A stretch of 64,000 nucleotides of DNA, taken from assembly GCF_014898815.1 (NCBI RefSeq), contig NW_026515549.1:620001-684000 (forward strand), in the 5' to 3' direction. Positions 1-14,700 of the stretch are shown piece after piece; the first letter of the stretch is position 1, and the number at the start of each line of letters is the position of its first letter. The translations under genes and the position numbers were made by a program. The stretch comes from Panonychus citri. Taxonomy: Eukaryota; Arthropoda; Arachnida; Trombidiformes; Tetranychidae. The notes beneath the pieces were generated by a model. That model did no database searches, was not told where the DNA came from, and was given only the letters and a program-made list of their open reading frames with translations.

Positions 1-2550
1 AAATGATGACCAACGATGATAATGATGCAAGAAACAAATCGTTAACTGTAGCACATTAATCTTGATTGTTATTATCAAACAGTTGATCACCTTTATTTTG
101 ATTTGTCTTGGTCATAATCGTCATTGTAATGGCGATTGAAAATGTATCATCAGCAATTGTAACTGACCATTGAAATTGATTAAACAATATTAATTCAATT
201 TGTTTAACTAAATTGCTTTTGATAACAATAACAATCATCATGATGTCTCTTGTTTATTTTTCTGGTCAACTTGCGACAATGAATCTTGACCAACATACCA
301 AATATCATTCCTAACGGTTAATTGTGACAATTGATTACCCTCAACACAATGGATACAAATTAAATTGTTACGATATAATTAATAGTAGGAAACTTAATCA
401 TCGAAACGTTTTTTCTTTCTTTCTATTTTGTTTCTTTCACCATAATCAATGTAATCATTTGAATCATCATTCATGAACATGATAACATATTACATGTGAT
501 AATATTCATGGTAATTTATGTCACTCTTGTAATACTGATGATAACAATTTAATGTATCGAATGACATTAAACAAGATTCATCATTAGAACTTTTTTCTAT
601 TCACTAAACAATTCGATGCTTCTTATTAATAGATTACCTCGTTTATTGCCCTATGATATTTGACAATTAATCTACTCAATTTTTAATCGAATTGAAATTC
701 GTTACTCTGAACCGTTAACTTGCTTTTCGAATTACATTAGAACTTTCTCTCGAATTAGAAAATCAAATGAAAAAGTCTTGTTTTCTTTCATAGTAGTCAA
801 CTGAATGAAGAGAAAATTTTTAATTCGAAAAAAGTTTTTCGAACTGCAAAAAATTCTCCCAATTTTGTTCTAAGTTGAAAGACTGTCCAGTTGTCCAGTC
901 TAATCCAATATTTCACTGTTTAAGAGTTTAATCCTCTTGGAATTATAAAATTTTGATGATTATCTTCGTGTCGACGAAATTCATGATGAATCAACTAATC
1001 ATTATTCCTATTTTATTGCTTCCTTCGTGTTGTAATAATATTAATCCATCATCATGATTAAACCATTAGCACTTACGATTAATTCGTGATGATTTGTTTA
1101 TATTATCATGTTAATCACTTACTCTTAAATTGTGTAGGTTGAAATTAATCTCATTTTTATGAGAAACTTTTTTTTTTGTCAAGACAAACAAACTGGACAC
1201 TTTGTCCAATACAGTTAATGCTAATTGTTGCATAAAAAACTCGTATTGTCCAATCCAATCAATGAGATCATTCATTTAAATCATAGATTAGATATTGTTA
1301 CAATTTTGGTGACAAGTGAATATTAATTATACAATTTAAATGCTATGTGATTAATGTTGCGATTATAACAGTTTGCTGATTGTTAAATTGTTTCCAATTG
1401 TAATCAATTATAATTTCCTCATGGTCTGTTGATAAAAGGCGAAAATGATTAATGAAGTGTCAACTGTCTAATCAGATGATAATTAATTTTAATTGTATCT
1501 CCACCTTTTTACCTGATCAATTTTTATCAATTAATTATTTACACAATCAACTGATTACAATCTGAATCACGTTTAAATTGTTGCTGATAATTAACAGTTA
1601 AATAACGTGTTACCAAAATAAGATTGTCAATCAAATGATAGAATTCAAGTTATCTTAAGAATCAATGGAACTTGTAAAAAAAATAGAAAACATGAAAGAG
1701 AAGATGAGAAAAAGAAAGAGGAAGATAAATGAAAGAGAAGACTGATTCTATCTCTCTATCTCTCTCTCCCTTATCATCTTTATCATCATCCCTACCAAAT
1801 TGATCCACTAACCATGCGTTAGGAAAACATTGATGAACAACTTATTCTGTGAATGGTTAATCCAGTTTCAATTGTCGACTCAATGGTTAAGGTGATTGAA
1901 AATGATGATGATCATCATGGTGGTGATGAAATAATACTCACCTCGGATGATGAATGAATTTGTGAGAACACAAAATTTGGATTGAAAAGTTTTCCTTGAA
2001 AAAAGAGAGAAGAAGAAAAAAGTTTCATCTCTTTCATTGTCTCTTGATTCTCATCATGTTTCCATCGCCATCATTTCAATTTGATTCATTAACGATCGTG
2101 TAAAAGACATCAACAGTTAATCATCAACATTAAATTGTTCCTCACGCTAATTATCAATTCTGCTTTTTTGATAACATAATTTGTCTTCGTCATAATCAAA
2201 AATTGTCATCACACTTACATTTATCATCTCTTGTTTTTCCTCCTTCACTCTTACCTTTGCCCTCTCTGTCTATGTACAAATCCACCCACTTGATCATCTA
2301 AATTGTAAACATCATCATCATCATCTTATTTGACTAAACTTGACCAACAATCAATCAACAATTTAAATTCTCATCATGATTTTCACTTAAATGTTTCATT
2401 AGTTTTCTCGATTGTTTTCGATGGACTCAATTATTTCATGTTCGTTTTTTAATCATCGTAACTGTGATAATAAAATAAACTATTTGTTGCCAATGACAAC
2501 AGTTAATTTCCATCAATTAAATTGTTACCTTTAAACAACAATTTGAAATG
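1..2550. other. Intergenic DNA upstream of the ETHR-like gene
   Basis: No reading frame here looks like a real gene; the longest are short and of low complexity. The sequence is very AT-rich, with many repeats of words such as TTAATTG, CAATTA and ATCATGAT. A purine-rich stretch lies near 1680-1740, followed by a TCTCTATC-type pyrimidine stretch near 1750-1775. Distal regulatory sequence for the downstream receptor could lie here, but I see no specific site that I can support. Confidence 0.5.
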
Positions 2551-2558
2551 TATAAATA
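2551..2558 (+). promoter_or_regulatory. TATA box (TATAAATA) of the ETHR-like gene
   Basis: A perfect TATAAATA lies 75 bases upstream of the ETHR-like start codon at 2626. A TATA box of this kind places transcription start about 25-35 bases downstream, near 2580-2590, giving a very short leader of about 40 bases. TATA-like strings are common by chance in DNA this AT-rich, so the position relative to the start codon is the main support. Confidence 0.45.
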
Positions 2559-2567
2559 CTCAATTAG

Positions 2568-2639
2568 ATGTGAAAACAATTAACTTTCTCAATATTAATG
2601 GTTAATATTTATCATCATCATAATAATGTTATCAGCTGA
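2568..2639 (+). promoter_or_regulatory. Two upstream ATGs before or overlapping the ETHR-like start
   Basis: ATG at 2568-2570 is followed immediately by TGA, a minimal start-stop element. A second ATG at 2598-2600 opens a 13-codon frame that ends at TGA 2637-2639. That frame is out of phase with the receptor and overlaps its ATG at 2626. If both lie in the mature leader they would be expected to lower receptor translation. If transcription starts near 2585 only the second one is transcribed. No experimental support is available. Confidence 0.35.
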
Positions 2640-5600
2640 TTGTCTTCATTCAATTGCCTCATCGATACAATCAAATTTATCCTACTTACCTTCAAATGTA
2701 ACAACAATTTCAACCTTAATTGCTAACGGCAATAACAACCATCATAAATTTGATACAAATTCAAGTGTTGATTCAACAACAACACAACCACTATCATTAC
2801 CACCTACAATAAGCTCAATATCAAATACATTGATGGCCACTTCCGAGTCAATGTACAAAATAATATTGCCCGTTATTTCATTGCCGTTGGTGGCACCGTT
2901 AACGTCATCGGCACCTAATGTACATTCACCTTTGAATTTTAATACGACAACACCATCATCCAGCACTCACACATCAAGCATTAGTTCAACTTCACCACCA
3001 GCGATCGCCTCAGATTGGATCTCATCTTCATCATCATCTTCATCTCTCGAAATGAACGGAAGTGAAATGATCAGTCCCGAATTTCCTTATTATATGAGAA
3101 CCTCAGCGACAATTTTCTGTGCACTTATATTAATTCTCGGAACAACAGGTAACATTCTGGTTCCGATTGTAGTTTGCCGAACAAAAGAGCTACGAAATTC
3201 AACCAATATTTTCCTTATCAATTTAAGTTTCGCCGATCTCTTTGTACTTATCGTTTGTATGCCCACAGTTCTTATCGAACTTCATTCCAAACCTGAAGTT
3301 TGGCTTCTCGGTCAAGAGATGTGTAAGTATATTGAACCGAATTCAATCAATTCTCATGGTCCAATCTCACTGTTTTCCATCCATAATAAAAGGAAAACAA
3401 ATCGTTAGAACAATCAAATCAAGTTACTCTCAATCTCTTAATTATCATTGATCATAATTATCTTCATCTCATCTTTCCAATATTCGATATTTTCCTCGAT
3501 CAATCTTACTTTACACCTTATTCCTTTGCAATACTGATTTAATTCAGTGAATTAAAAGCTGGTTATGTAACATTTCAGGTAATCAAGAAAGAGACAGAAA
3601 GATTTGTCAGAGCAAAGGCAATTGATTAGATTCAATTAGTAAATTGTTTACCAATTTTTTTTGCTTTTTCCGGGTTTCACTAACATTAACATGATTTCAA
3701 TGCTCTAGTTGATTGTAAATTATACAATTGATTATTAATGATGATGATAATGAACACCCATATGTTGTTGATAAATATACTGGATTTTACTGAATGAATT
3801 CAGGAATTGAGATGATGGTGATAGATTTTATTGATTCCAATTGATCCATGAATGAATCAGATAAAAATGAATCAACGAAGATACACCAATGAGCAAACAT
3901 GGAATCGAATATCTTGAAGAGAGAGTAAAGAAACTTTCAACTTAAATTTGTCTGTTTAATGTTTACCTCGAAAAAAAGTTCTGAAAAAATTTCCAAGTGA
4001 AACTTTCACTCTTAATGGTCAGTTTTCTGTTTCTGGACAAAGAAAAACATTGATTCCAAGCTAATCTATAGTCTCGTTAATGATTAACCCTTCAAATTGA
4101 ATCACAATCAATCAAATTATGAGTATGATCATGATCTTCATGATTTGATTACTATCAAAGTGACTTGTAAAAAACTTTTAAAGGTCACTCATACATCTTA
4201 AGATAACCACCACGATGAAGCTCCATTATGATACTTATTATTATATTATCATTCTGATGATCTACTTCCTGTTGATACTCACAACTCCTTCCCTGTTTGA
4301 GAGAATAAAGTTGAACAGAAACAGTTTCCATCCTATTCAACTTGAGGTATGATTCTGGTTGATTCGATAAAATTAAAAGACTGGGATGGTAAAAGAAGAG
4401 GTGAAAAAACGAGAGAGAGAGAGAGACATGAAAAGTTGCTGTTCCATAGATATATTAATATCTTCCTTGAATTAACCTGATCTCAATTCAGCTATGATAA
4501 TGGTGTTAATAATAATGGTAATCAGAATAATAATATTGTAATAATGCCAAAAGAAAAATAATATCATATTTTGTATTCTCTCATCTTCACTTGATGGGAA
4601 AGAGACTCGAAGGTAAGAATCATGAAACAGAACTTGTGAAATGAATTCAGCGAAAAAGAAAATTAAAACCTTATTCTTCAAGCTCTGAATATCTGAACAT
4701 GAATTCTTGTTTCATGATCGATTCCTTCTTCTTGCTTATTCTTTACGGTGACAATTGGAACTCAAGGAAATTGCAGGAATCGCCTAATGAAAGTTTCTAT
4801 TTATATTACAACTTCCGGAAATGAGCAAAATAAAAGATTTGATATGAATGGAATCTTTTTTCTTTTTTCATTTTTTCCTACTTTTAGCACGCAAGTTACT
4901 ATGACAATTACTGACCATTGACTGGACACGATACCTTTGATCAATCGTCAATATTATCATCATTATCATCATATTTGTCTTGATATCAATTTGACAACAA
5001 ATCAAAGTTATCTCATTGATCATCTTGATCAAATTAACTTTTCTGCCTTTTTCATTGAGAAACTTTATTAAAGACTTAATTTGATCATTTGTCATTACAA
5101 CAATCAACTAATTGTTTCCACTGAAACATATTTGGGTCAATTGATTGATCTTCACATTGATTATGATTAATGTAACTACAACTGAAACAATCAAATCTAT
5201 TAATTTGACAAATTAACTTTAAAAGTCTTCATTGATAAAGGTTATTACCTTTTTCAGTGAAACAATTAAGCAACAATTTCAATGGTTTCTCATTGAAATG
5301 ATTATTAATTAACTGATTAAAGTGACCTTAATCATAGCAATCAAGAAATAACATTACACATTGTTAAACTAAACCTTAATTAATTTAGATGTATTAACTA
5401 GTCGAGAACAATTGACAAGAAAAATCAACAGAATTGACAACAATTAAGTTGTTAATTATTTGTTTAACTGAGGAAACTAAAACACAATTTGGCATAAAAT
5501 GAACTCAGCTTAAAACGTTCAAGTAAATCTAACAAACCAAATCAACTAGAACAATTAACAAGAATCAGAGGCAACAATTTACAAAATCGTACAACTGAAT

Positions 5601-8600
5601 TGCTTGAAGTGATTGTGACACGATTATAATTGATTATCAATAAAAATGTTATTCAATATTATCAATTCAGCGAATGATCAAATAGACAACAATTAAGATT
5701 TACAGTAACAATCAATTGACAATAAAGTATCTCAAGTGTTCAAATCCATTACAATATCAATTACACGATTGATCAAGGGTGTAAAATAGATGAGGAAATA
5801 TAATCATCTTCATCCTCATCTTATTCTTCATCATCACTTTTCCCTTTTTCAGTTTTTTCTTCATGACAATTTTCAGTTCTTTTCATGATGATTCTCTTTA
5901 CCTTTTTCTCTGTGAATTAACTATCATCTTGCATCTTCTCAATTTACTTGAGCAAATCTTTTCTTTTATTATCAATTGAATACCTTGACAAATTGCTGGT
6001 GTTTTTTATCCTCATGATGATCATGAAAATTCAGTTACCATGAAGAACTTTTTTTCTCTTTCTTCACCATCATTTAAATTGAGTTAAATTCTGTTCTCTC
6101 AATTGTCTCAACTTTCTGCAAATTAAGCAAATTGTTTGTTGATTATGAGTTCGAAAGAAAAAACAACTTTGATTGATTTGAAAGATTTAAAATGCCAGCG
6201 AACTTGTTATTAGCATTGGAAAAGATTATCAACTTTTTCCTTTTGTTGCTGAACAAAAGTTCTGAACATAAATTGAATCTTCGAAAAAGATAAGATTCAT
6301 GAGATAGAAACGTTTCAATTTCGATTGTAATTTGATAGGTAAATGAGTGAATCTAATGATCATGTATCAGAATAGAGAAAAAAATAATCGGATTCTCATG
6401 AAATTTACGAATTAGACTGAACATGGAAAATTTAATATAGCTCTATTAAGCCAATCGATGGTAACAATTAACTTATGGAGATACAACATTGAGGTAGCAT
6501 GGTTGCTGAATCCATTGGAAATTCAAGGTTTTGTTACGGTTCATGTTATTTACATGATTCATTCACGAGTCATAAGGTGAATGAGCTGAGTACAGAAATT
6601 TAATTGTCCTAAATTGGAATATGTAATTGTGTCATCAGAGGAAGATTCATTAAAGTTCTAACAATTAAATTCACGTTCGCATTTCTCAAAAGTAAGAGTT
6701 ACCATGAAATCAGACCAAACAAATGCTGAGTAGCCTCAGATTAGTAGCGAGATGGAAGAAACTGTTTTGGTTCAGTTGCACTGATATTCGTGGGCAACAC
6801 TCAGATAATCATGATAATGGAAACAAAATACTATAGTAATTAGAGGTTAAGAAGAATATTTTTGTTTATCTTGTTATCAACACAAAAATAATGTTGACAT
6901 TTTGAATTTCATACAATGTTACTACTATTTAGTTGATTGTTGTTACAAATTAACGAAATTACTGAATAAGTTATAAAGATCATTAGAACTTTTTATCTCT
7001 TGTTCATTAGCATCTTAAGGAAACACAAGAAAGAGTAAATTAGATTTTAGATTAACTTTATCGTCTAAGTTTATGATGATAATCATCTTCTAATAAAAGA
7101 TGATTAAATTGCTCTAAATTGTAACAATCAAATCGGAAATAATCAACTTTCTTGTTAACAATTTGATCACTTCTAATGACAGTTACAACTACATTATTAG
7201 AAACTTGATCCGATCGTTGGTCATTTCCAATTCCCTGAATGGTGGCGATTCTGTGACTATTTATATTTATATTTTGATCCACTGATAATGAACAGATTTA
7301 AGAACTAGTAATTTAAGTTAATCATTTTAATTACACTTTCCAATCATTAATTCAATGTCTCAGTCAATGAACTTTTATTTTATTCCCATGGCGATGAAAT
7401 CATCGAAAACTTTAACCTTAGATTTCATGTTCTTATACATATAAAAAAATCGACCATTACAAAGATAATCATTAATCAGTTGATGAATTATTATTCTCAT
7501 AAAGTTAATTGAAAGTGTAAATTACTCTAATTAATATTATTATCTGATTACGATGATTGAAGTGATTTAATGTGAGTGGTTCATGAAAATAATCCATGAG
7601 AGATCAAGTTGACATTTGAAATCTCAATCAATTCATTAGGTTCAATTTTAAACAATTACTTGGCTCATGATTTATTACTGATACCAAATTTAATAACTAT
7701 TAACTTAAATTGTGAACTTTAAATTGGTACGAAAAGTTATTAAACAGGAAGCAATGAATTCCTATGGAATAAGAAAGGAAAAGTTCTAATATTTATCTTT
7801 TCTTTTCAGCTATCGACTTTTTCAATAGAACCATCAGATTGAACACTAGATTTGTTTTCTAAATTTTCACCATAAGAATTTCGCACTTTGAAGGAAAGAA
7901 ATTTACGAAGAGGTATATTTATTGAGAGAGAATGAGAGATGAAAAAAACTCTGAGGTTTTCATGGTGGAAATTCATTCAAATTCTTAGGTAGGGGAAAAA
8001 AATTCCTCTTGGTAACCATATTGCTCCTTGAGGCGGATTGATTTTCCATTCAATTTTGTATTTATGTTACAAATATTTGAATATCAAGTTTGGTGGGCGA
8101 GGAAGGTTCAGTTGGAATGGAAATCTCTTCTTTCTCTTCGCAGAAAAGTAAAGAATATTGAAAAACTCTAATATTTCATGATATCTATGACAATATTCAA
8201 TTTAATTATTGGAATTTAGAATTGTATTTGATTGTAAAATGTTCATTCATAGTATTGTATTATCAAGTTGAATTGTTAACATTGATTTATTATTTACGAA
8301 GATGATTAAACTTATATTTACATATTTAATCCTATTATCAGATAGAATATCAAGAATATGAGAAAAATCAACAATAACTGAGCTTTTATCAGAATTTTGA
8401 ATTAGTAATAAGTATTCACGTAGAGATAAAATGTTTAGAATTTTTCGAAAAACTCGAACTTGAGACAGTTTTTCAGAACTTGACTCCCACACATTCGAGC
8501 GGAAACTTTGATTTATAATCTTATTGATAACTTGTTATCATCTTTTGGTGACAAAAACACTCAACAAACATGATGAAAATGATGAAAATGATACAAAAAT

Positions 8601-11600
8601 AATGAAAGAATCAGTGAAATCAAAGTAAAGATTATAAATGAAGATAAGGTTATGAAGATGAGGATGATAATGATTATGGTTAAATGATGTGAAAAGGAAG
8701 GATGAAAATGATGAAAAGGATGAAGAGACTTGAGTATTAGTACATGATGATTATTTTTTCATCCTTAGGGTTATAAGAGTATGAAAATGATATCGGAAAC
8801 AAGATGAATCTTAATCTGCCTCCGCATCATCATTTCTCATCCAGAGGTAATGCTAATGGTCAGTTTTAGATTAGATAAATCGAATGGTCCATGATAATTA
8901 TTCTCGGTTATTTTGAGATTAACGATGGAAATTTTGTCATTAGTCTCGAGAAAAGTTCAGTCAACCTTTTCGCAGGTACAACACACTCATCATCTTCATC
9001 ATCTTCATCATCCTTTATCATCCTCTTTTACTTTACATGCACATAACTTTTTACTTTAATTTAATCTTGAGCTTCTTTAATACTTATCATTGGATTCAGT
9101 TTCAATCTCAATTTGTATCAATTTTCATAGTATTCTGATCATCCCAAGAGTAAACTATTCATTTATAATTCTCATCTACATGTACATGAGATATCATGTT
9201 AAATAACATGGTGATAAAAACAATCTCAGCGTTTGAATGAAATCTTGTCTTCTAATTGATTTGAGTAAATGATTAATATTTCATGAATTGAATGTCATCT
9301 TTATTCAGAAATAACTTTTTACATTTCGATTGAAAGTTTTACGATAAATTCAATTTTTTTACTCAATTGAAGGTGATTTTTTTTCCTAATACTATTTTTC
9401 AATTCATTTTCTTGAGTAATTTATGATTTATATATGAACAATCAATGAATCTCATATTCACCCAAGTATTAATAATATTCCACTCATGTATTTGATCAAT
9501 CGAAAGGCGATATTTTTTTCATGGAAATGTTGATTTGTTCAGCATTTAAATCTCTTCAACCTTTTCTTTTCATTTTGAGTTTCTGACTCTTCCATATAAC
9601 ATTCATGATTTGTTCCTTCATGATGGTGACAAATTTTTCAAACAGTTACATTGAAACTTGTTACACATTTGAAAATTTCTCAACCATGTGATTTAACATG
9701 TCCAGAAGATTAGATTAGTTCAGATGAAGAAAGATTCGAAAAGATATATTTCATGGAGCATCATGACAAGGATTTTCATTATATTTCTCCTTTCATATTA
9801 GTAACTTATCACTAAACTAAAACTAAACTCGAGTAAATTGATTAGAACTTTTTGTTTTCAGTTCGATTATCGGACAACCGTCATAGATTTTGTTATTTTC
9901 ACATTGATTTAAATTGTCATTGGATGACGAATGCTACAAGATGCTGGTCAGTATTGGCCAGGAGAAAATGAAATAGAACAAAAAAAAGATGAACAAGAAA
10001 TATTTCATCAAAAATCTCCTTCTATTCGGGTGTAATAATTTTGTTCATGGAAAAACAAACTCGATTATGATCATCAGACCAAATATATAGTTTACTTAAA
10101 GGAAAACAACATATTATAAATTTATATATGTGAAGTCCATTTGGTCAACAAGGATGACCAGAGACTGGAAACGGCAAAGTGGTCAAAAGAATTGAAAGGT
10201 TTTTGTTTACATGAATGTTGTTGTTTGTGGGTTGATTTTCATGATAATATCAAAAGTCAGAATCTTAAGAAGATGCTGGAAAATTGATGATACGATAAGA
10301 AGGAGGTGGAGGATGAGAGATGAAGATGAAGATGAAGATGTCGATCCTTGGAGGAGATTTATTTCAATTCCTCTGTAAGATATTTATACACATTGAAAGA
10401 AATATGAATGAATGGAAAATAAATAAATTACAAGAAACATGAAACTCTTGCAGAAAAAGATGAAGAAGAAAAAGTTTCTCATCTATTGATAAACACCGAA
10501 AGATGATGTAGGTTGATGTGTTGTAGATGATGAGGAAGACATATTGTTAATCCTTATTGGAACTGATTATTCAGTTCATTGATTCCAATCAACTGTGAGA
10601 CTGTCAAAGTTAATTGTAATTCTAGAATATATTTTGTTTAATTGTTTCTGACAACAACAGTTAGAAGGTTAAATAATCAAGCAAACAGTGAAATCAAAAT
10701 TATCGTAACATTTTCATTAACAACAATAGATTCATTGTTTTGTTTTTCTAAATCAACAATCAATTGATTTGCTAAGTGTTGATTGTTACAAATGAGTTTC
10801 CAAATAAAAAAAAATTAAAGCTTTTTGATGGTTAATTGAAGAAACCATCTCAGCAATTATCTTTTCAAACTAATTAATACACATACAGTTTTTCATTTTA
10901 ATTGTTAATTTTGTTTTGATTATCATGTTGATTCCCAAGTTAATCCTTCCAATAATCTTTATGTATGATAAGATAATTAAGAGTCTAGTTAATGAGTTGA
11001 GATCAACAATTGGAATGCATAAATTGATCTTGTTAACTGATTTGATTGCTGAACAAAAATCCATAATTGCGATTGATTGGAAATAGTTTATGATATTATA
11101 TGTTGGCTCCCATTTGCTTTGATTGTTTGGTACGAGCTTGAAAAGGTCGCTCATTTTTAATTGCTGTCAATCATTTTAATTAAACGCTATTTAGTTAAGA
11201 TTAATTATCGTAACTTGATGAGACATCAAAGAGTTGTAAAAGACTCAATTGAAGATTGAGAAACAATTTACTGATTGTATGATAACATTTAACTATCTGT
11301 TGATTATCTCACTCATTGGAATCCTAATAAAAACTCAGTGAATGTAATATAATGTATACATTACATGATAATTAACTGATGGAATCACATGAACTTGAAG
11401 TTATAAATTGTCAATCCAAATCCAAAATGATGTTTCAAGAAATATGATGTTGATGAAAAGGAAGATGATGCGGATGATGAAGCATGAGGATGATGATGAT
11501 TATGATGATGAAAAAGATGAGGATAAAAAAGGCTATCCAATAATCAATGTTAAACTGCGAAGATGATGATGAAAACTATGATTTGGAAGAGAGACAAAAA

Positions 11601-11675
11601 TATCATTTGGAAGAAAGATAAATAGACAGAGAAGATGGTTGATCGTCACTAGTGTATAAAGAGTGAGAGAATGAA

Positions 11676-11729
<54 letters not shown>

Positions 11730-14700
11730 GAGATTTCTGAAGATCAAATGAGTTCCCTTACAATTGATGACAATTTTCATGTCAACGGGTTTTTCCAAAG
11801 TAACACAACAAGATGATGATAAGGTTTGTGATGCTATTTCCTCATCATTTTCAGCATCATCATCACCCATCCACCTCTTATCTTCATCTTCATCTTCACA
11901 CTGAATCATTTCATGGTTTTTTTTTGCTACAGAAAAAGATCAAAAGTCTGAGAGAAAAAGTGTTTTAATAAAATGCATGAAGTTTTCCTCCTCTTTCCTC
12001 ATGTTATTTCAACGTTGGAGTCAAATGTCATCGTGAACATGATGATGATGCTAAAGATGAGTAACATGAAATTGTTAATGAAATTCAGATGATATTTGTT
12101 TGATGGACAATGTTGATAATATTGAATCGCTTTTGTTGTCAACCCAAAGTTTTTCATCTTTTTTTCTCATTGAATCAGAAAATTCTGGTTCCATGAATGA
12201 TTTTCACCCTGAACAGCAACAAAATGAACAACAAATCACCATAATAATAATCATTACCATAATTAGACATGATGATGACTGATGAAAATCTTGAATGATT
12301 AATAATAGTGATAATTGTCATCTAATCATATTTGTAATGGTAATTATGACTTTCAGATCAAATCGTTTCTCATTGTAATCAAATATTTCCCTTTCTAATG
12401 TATTAAATTAAAGGCAAATGATCAACGTTGGTTAATCTAATCATTGTGTTAATATTGATTAAAATACATGATGACAATTCATACAGTTGCATTTGTATTG
12501 ATGGGCAAGATGTGTTTTTGATTGTTGTTGCTGTAATTAACTAATGTCAATCATTAGCTTCTTATTGCCTTCAGGCTATCGACGTTGATTGTTAGTTTTA
12601 AATTTTGCATTTTTAATTGGCCAATTGTTGTGATTAGTTGAATATATTACTTGGCTATTTGCTGTCTTTATTAAACTGAGATACAATTACAACAGTTTGT
12701 AAGGTGCATCCAAATTACCTGTAAGGTAAGACAAATACATTTGTAACATTTATGTATTTACCTAAATTGTTAGTATTACAATTGTATCTATTTTATTAAT
12801 AGCTGCAAAATGATTTCCTTGATTGTCTAAAATACAAAAAATTGATTCAAATTAGTTAATTGTTTGAATACATGTAAATTTTGAAGCATTGAAAAAAAAA
12901 AGATTTCACCTTCAAGTGTTAACTAAATCACCATGTTGATTTGATAAGATTAAAGTTGATTAATTGAATCAATCATTTGCTCTTGGAAACCAAAGAGAAA
13001 ATTAAACCGATTTCATCAATAGTGATTAGTGTTGATTGATTGTTACAGATTAGACAATAAGTGATTTTCAATTGCTCTTTGATTATTTATAATGATATAA
13101 ATGTTATTCACAATTTAAGATGATCAAATTTTTATGTTAACCTTTGACAAGATTGATTCTAATGGGAAAAATATCAAAGTATCAATCTCATTGTAAACTA
13201 TTAAACTCAGGCCCACCCCATAGACCCTCCAGCTCAGGATCCAATCAGTTGATAGTAATAATAACAAATTCTGTACATTTCTAAACATTTGCTCGTCCCC
13301 TCAGGCTAAATGTTATCATATTACGATTCTTAATCGATCTGAAAACTTACATGAGAGATGGAAAAGTAAATTAAAGAAAATAAGCTGAATATGCTTCTTT
13401 TTTTCTCGATTTTGACCAATCAGATGATTTACTTTGGTTAAATCGACATCAATCATGTTTAACTTAAATCATTTAACTATTTAATTTGATTCATATTAAC
13501 ATCTAAATCTATAAACTGTCAGTGAATCGATTGCGGCGATTGTTAGATTGTTATTTTCCCAACTGAAAATTCAATGATTTCAAGTCAATCACTTGATTCT
13601 CAAGGATGTTGATGGTTAACAATTAACTTTTTGTGGTTCATGATTAACTCTTAACTAACCAAAGTTATCAGATCATGAAATTCAGGTTAGATTCACAGTT
13701 TTCATGGTAAATTATACTCCAATTTCTTGGTGAAAGTATTAGCCTATTACCGGAAACAGAATTGATGAAAACATTTCTAAACTTTTCGGTTTGATGTTAC
13801 TATTATCTATCGATTTCAATGTAATACTAATCATCATTATCTGAATAGTAATTAAATATCAATTACATTTGATAATCTAAGGTTTCCTTGTGTTCATCAT
13901 TTAGATGATAAATTGGAAGATACTTTTAATGTTCTGGAAAATTGAATCTTTTTCAAGTAAATCAAATCTAATTAAGTATAAATCATTAATCTTGTTTCAA
14001 TTTTTTGAAACAATTAACGTGTAACAATTAGTGATTTTGGAGGAAAGTTAATTACCATTTGGTTTTAATTATCATCGATTGACTCTGGACAATTTTGATT
14101 ACAATTTGATTGCAATTCATTCAAATTGAGTTAATCATCAGTTTTTAAACTTTTCATTGTCAATTAATTGCTCATGTTGATTGCTGTTGACAAGTTTAAG
14201 GTTACAGAGTAATCATTTTTCAGGATAATTATAATCCACTAATTTACTTGTGCATTGAATTTATTAGAAACATTAAAGTTTGATGTAAATTTAATTGCAC
14301 CAAATTAAATCGTCTATTAACTAATTTCACTGAAAAAGTGAATCAAAGTTGTTCATCCGTTTGAAAAGCTAAATTTTCAGGTAATTTGTTAATTCAATTA
14401 CACGAAATCAAATCAGCTTGTCAAAATCACGATTAACTTTGAGAAAATAATTTAAATACTCAACAGATTGACAGATTTAATCGTAAATTACTTAATGTCT
14501 ACAATTAACTGATTAACTACGTTTACTTTGCCAAGTTTAAGATGAAAATCGCTTCACAATTAAGAAATAAACAATCAAGGGATTTGAAGGGATTTTAATT
14601 TATTGAATAATTGATAGATTATTAGTTAATTGTTATTGCGTGATTAGGATATTGACATGGAAACAAAAACATTATCGTTAAATGAGATAACATGAAATAG

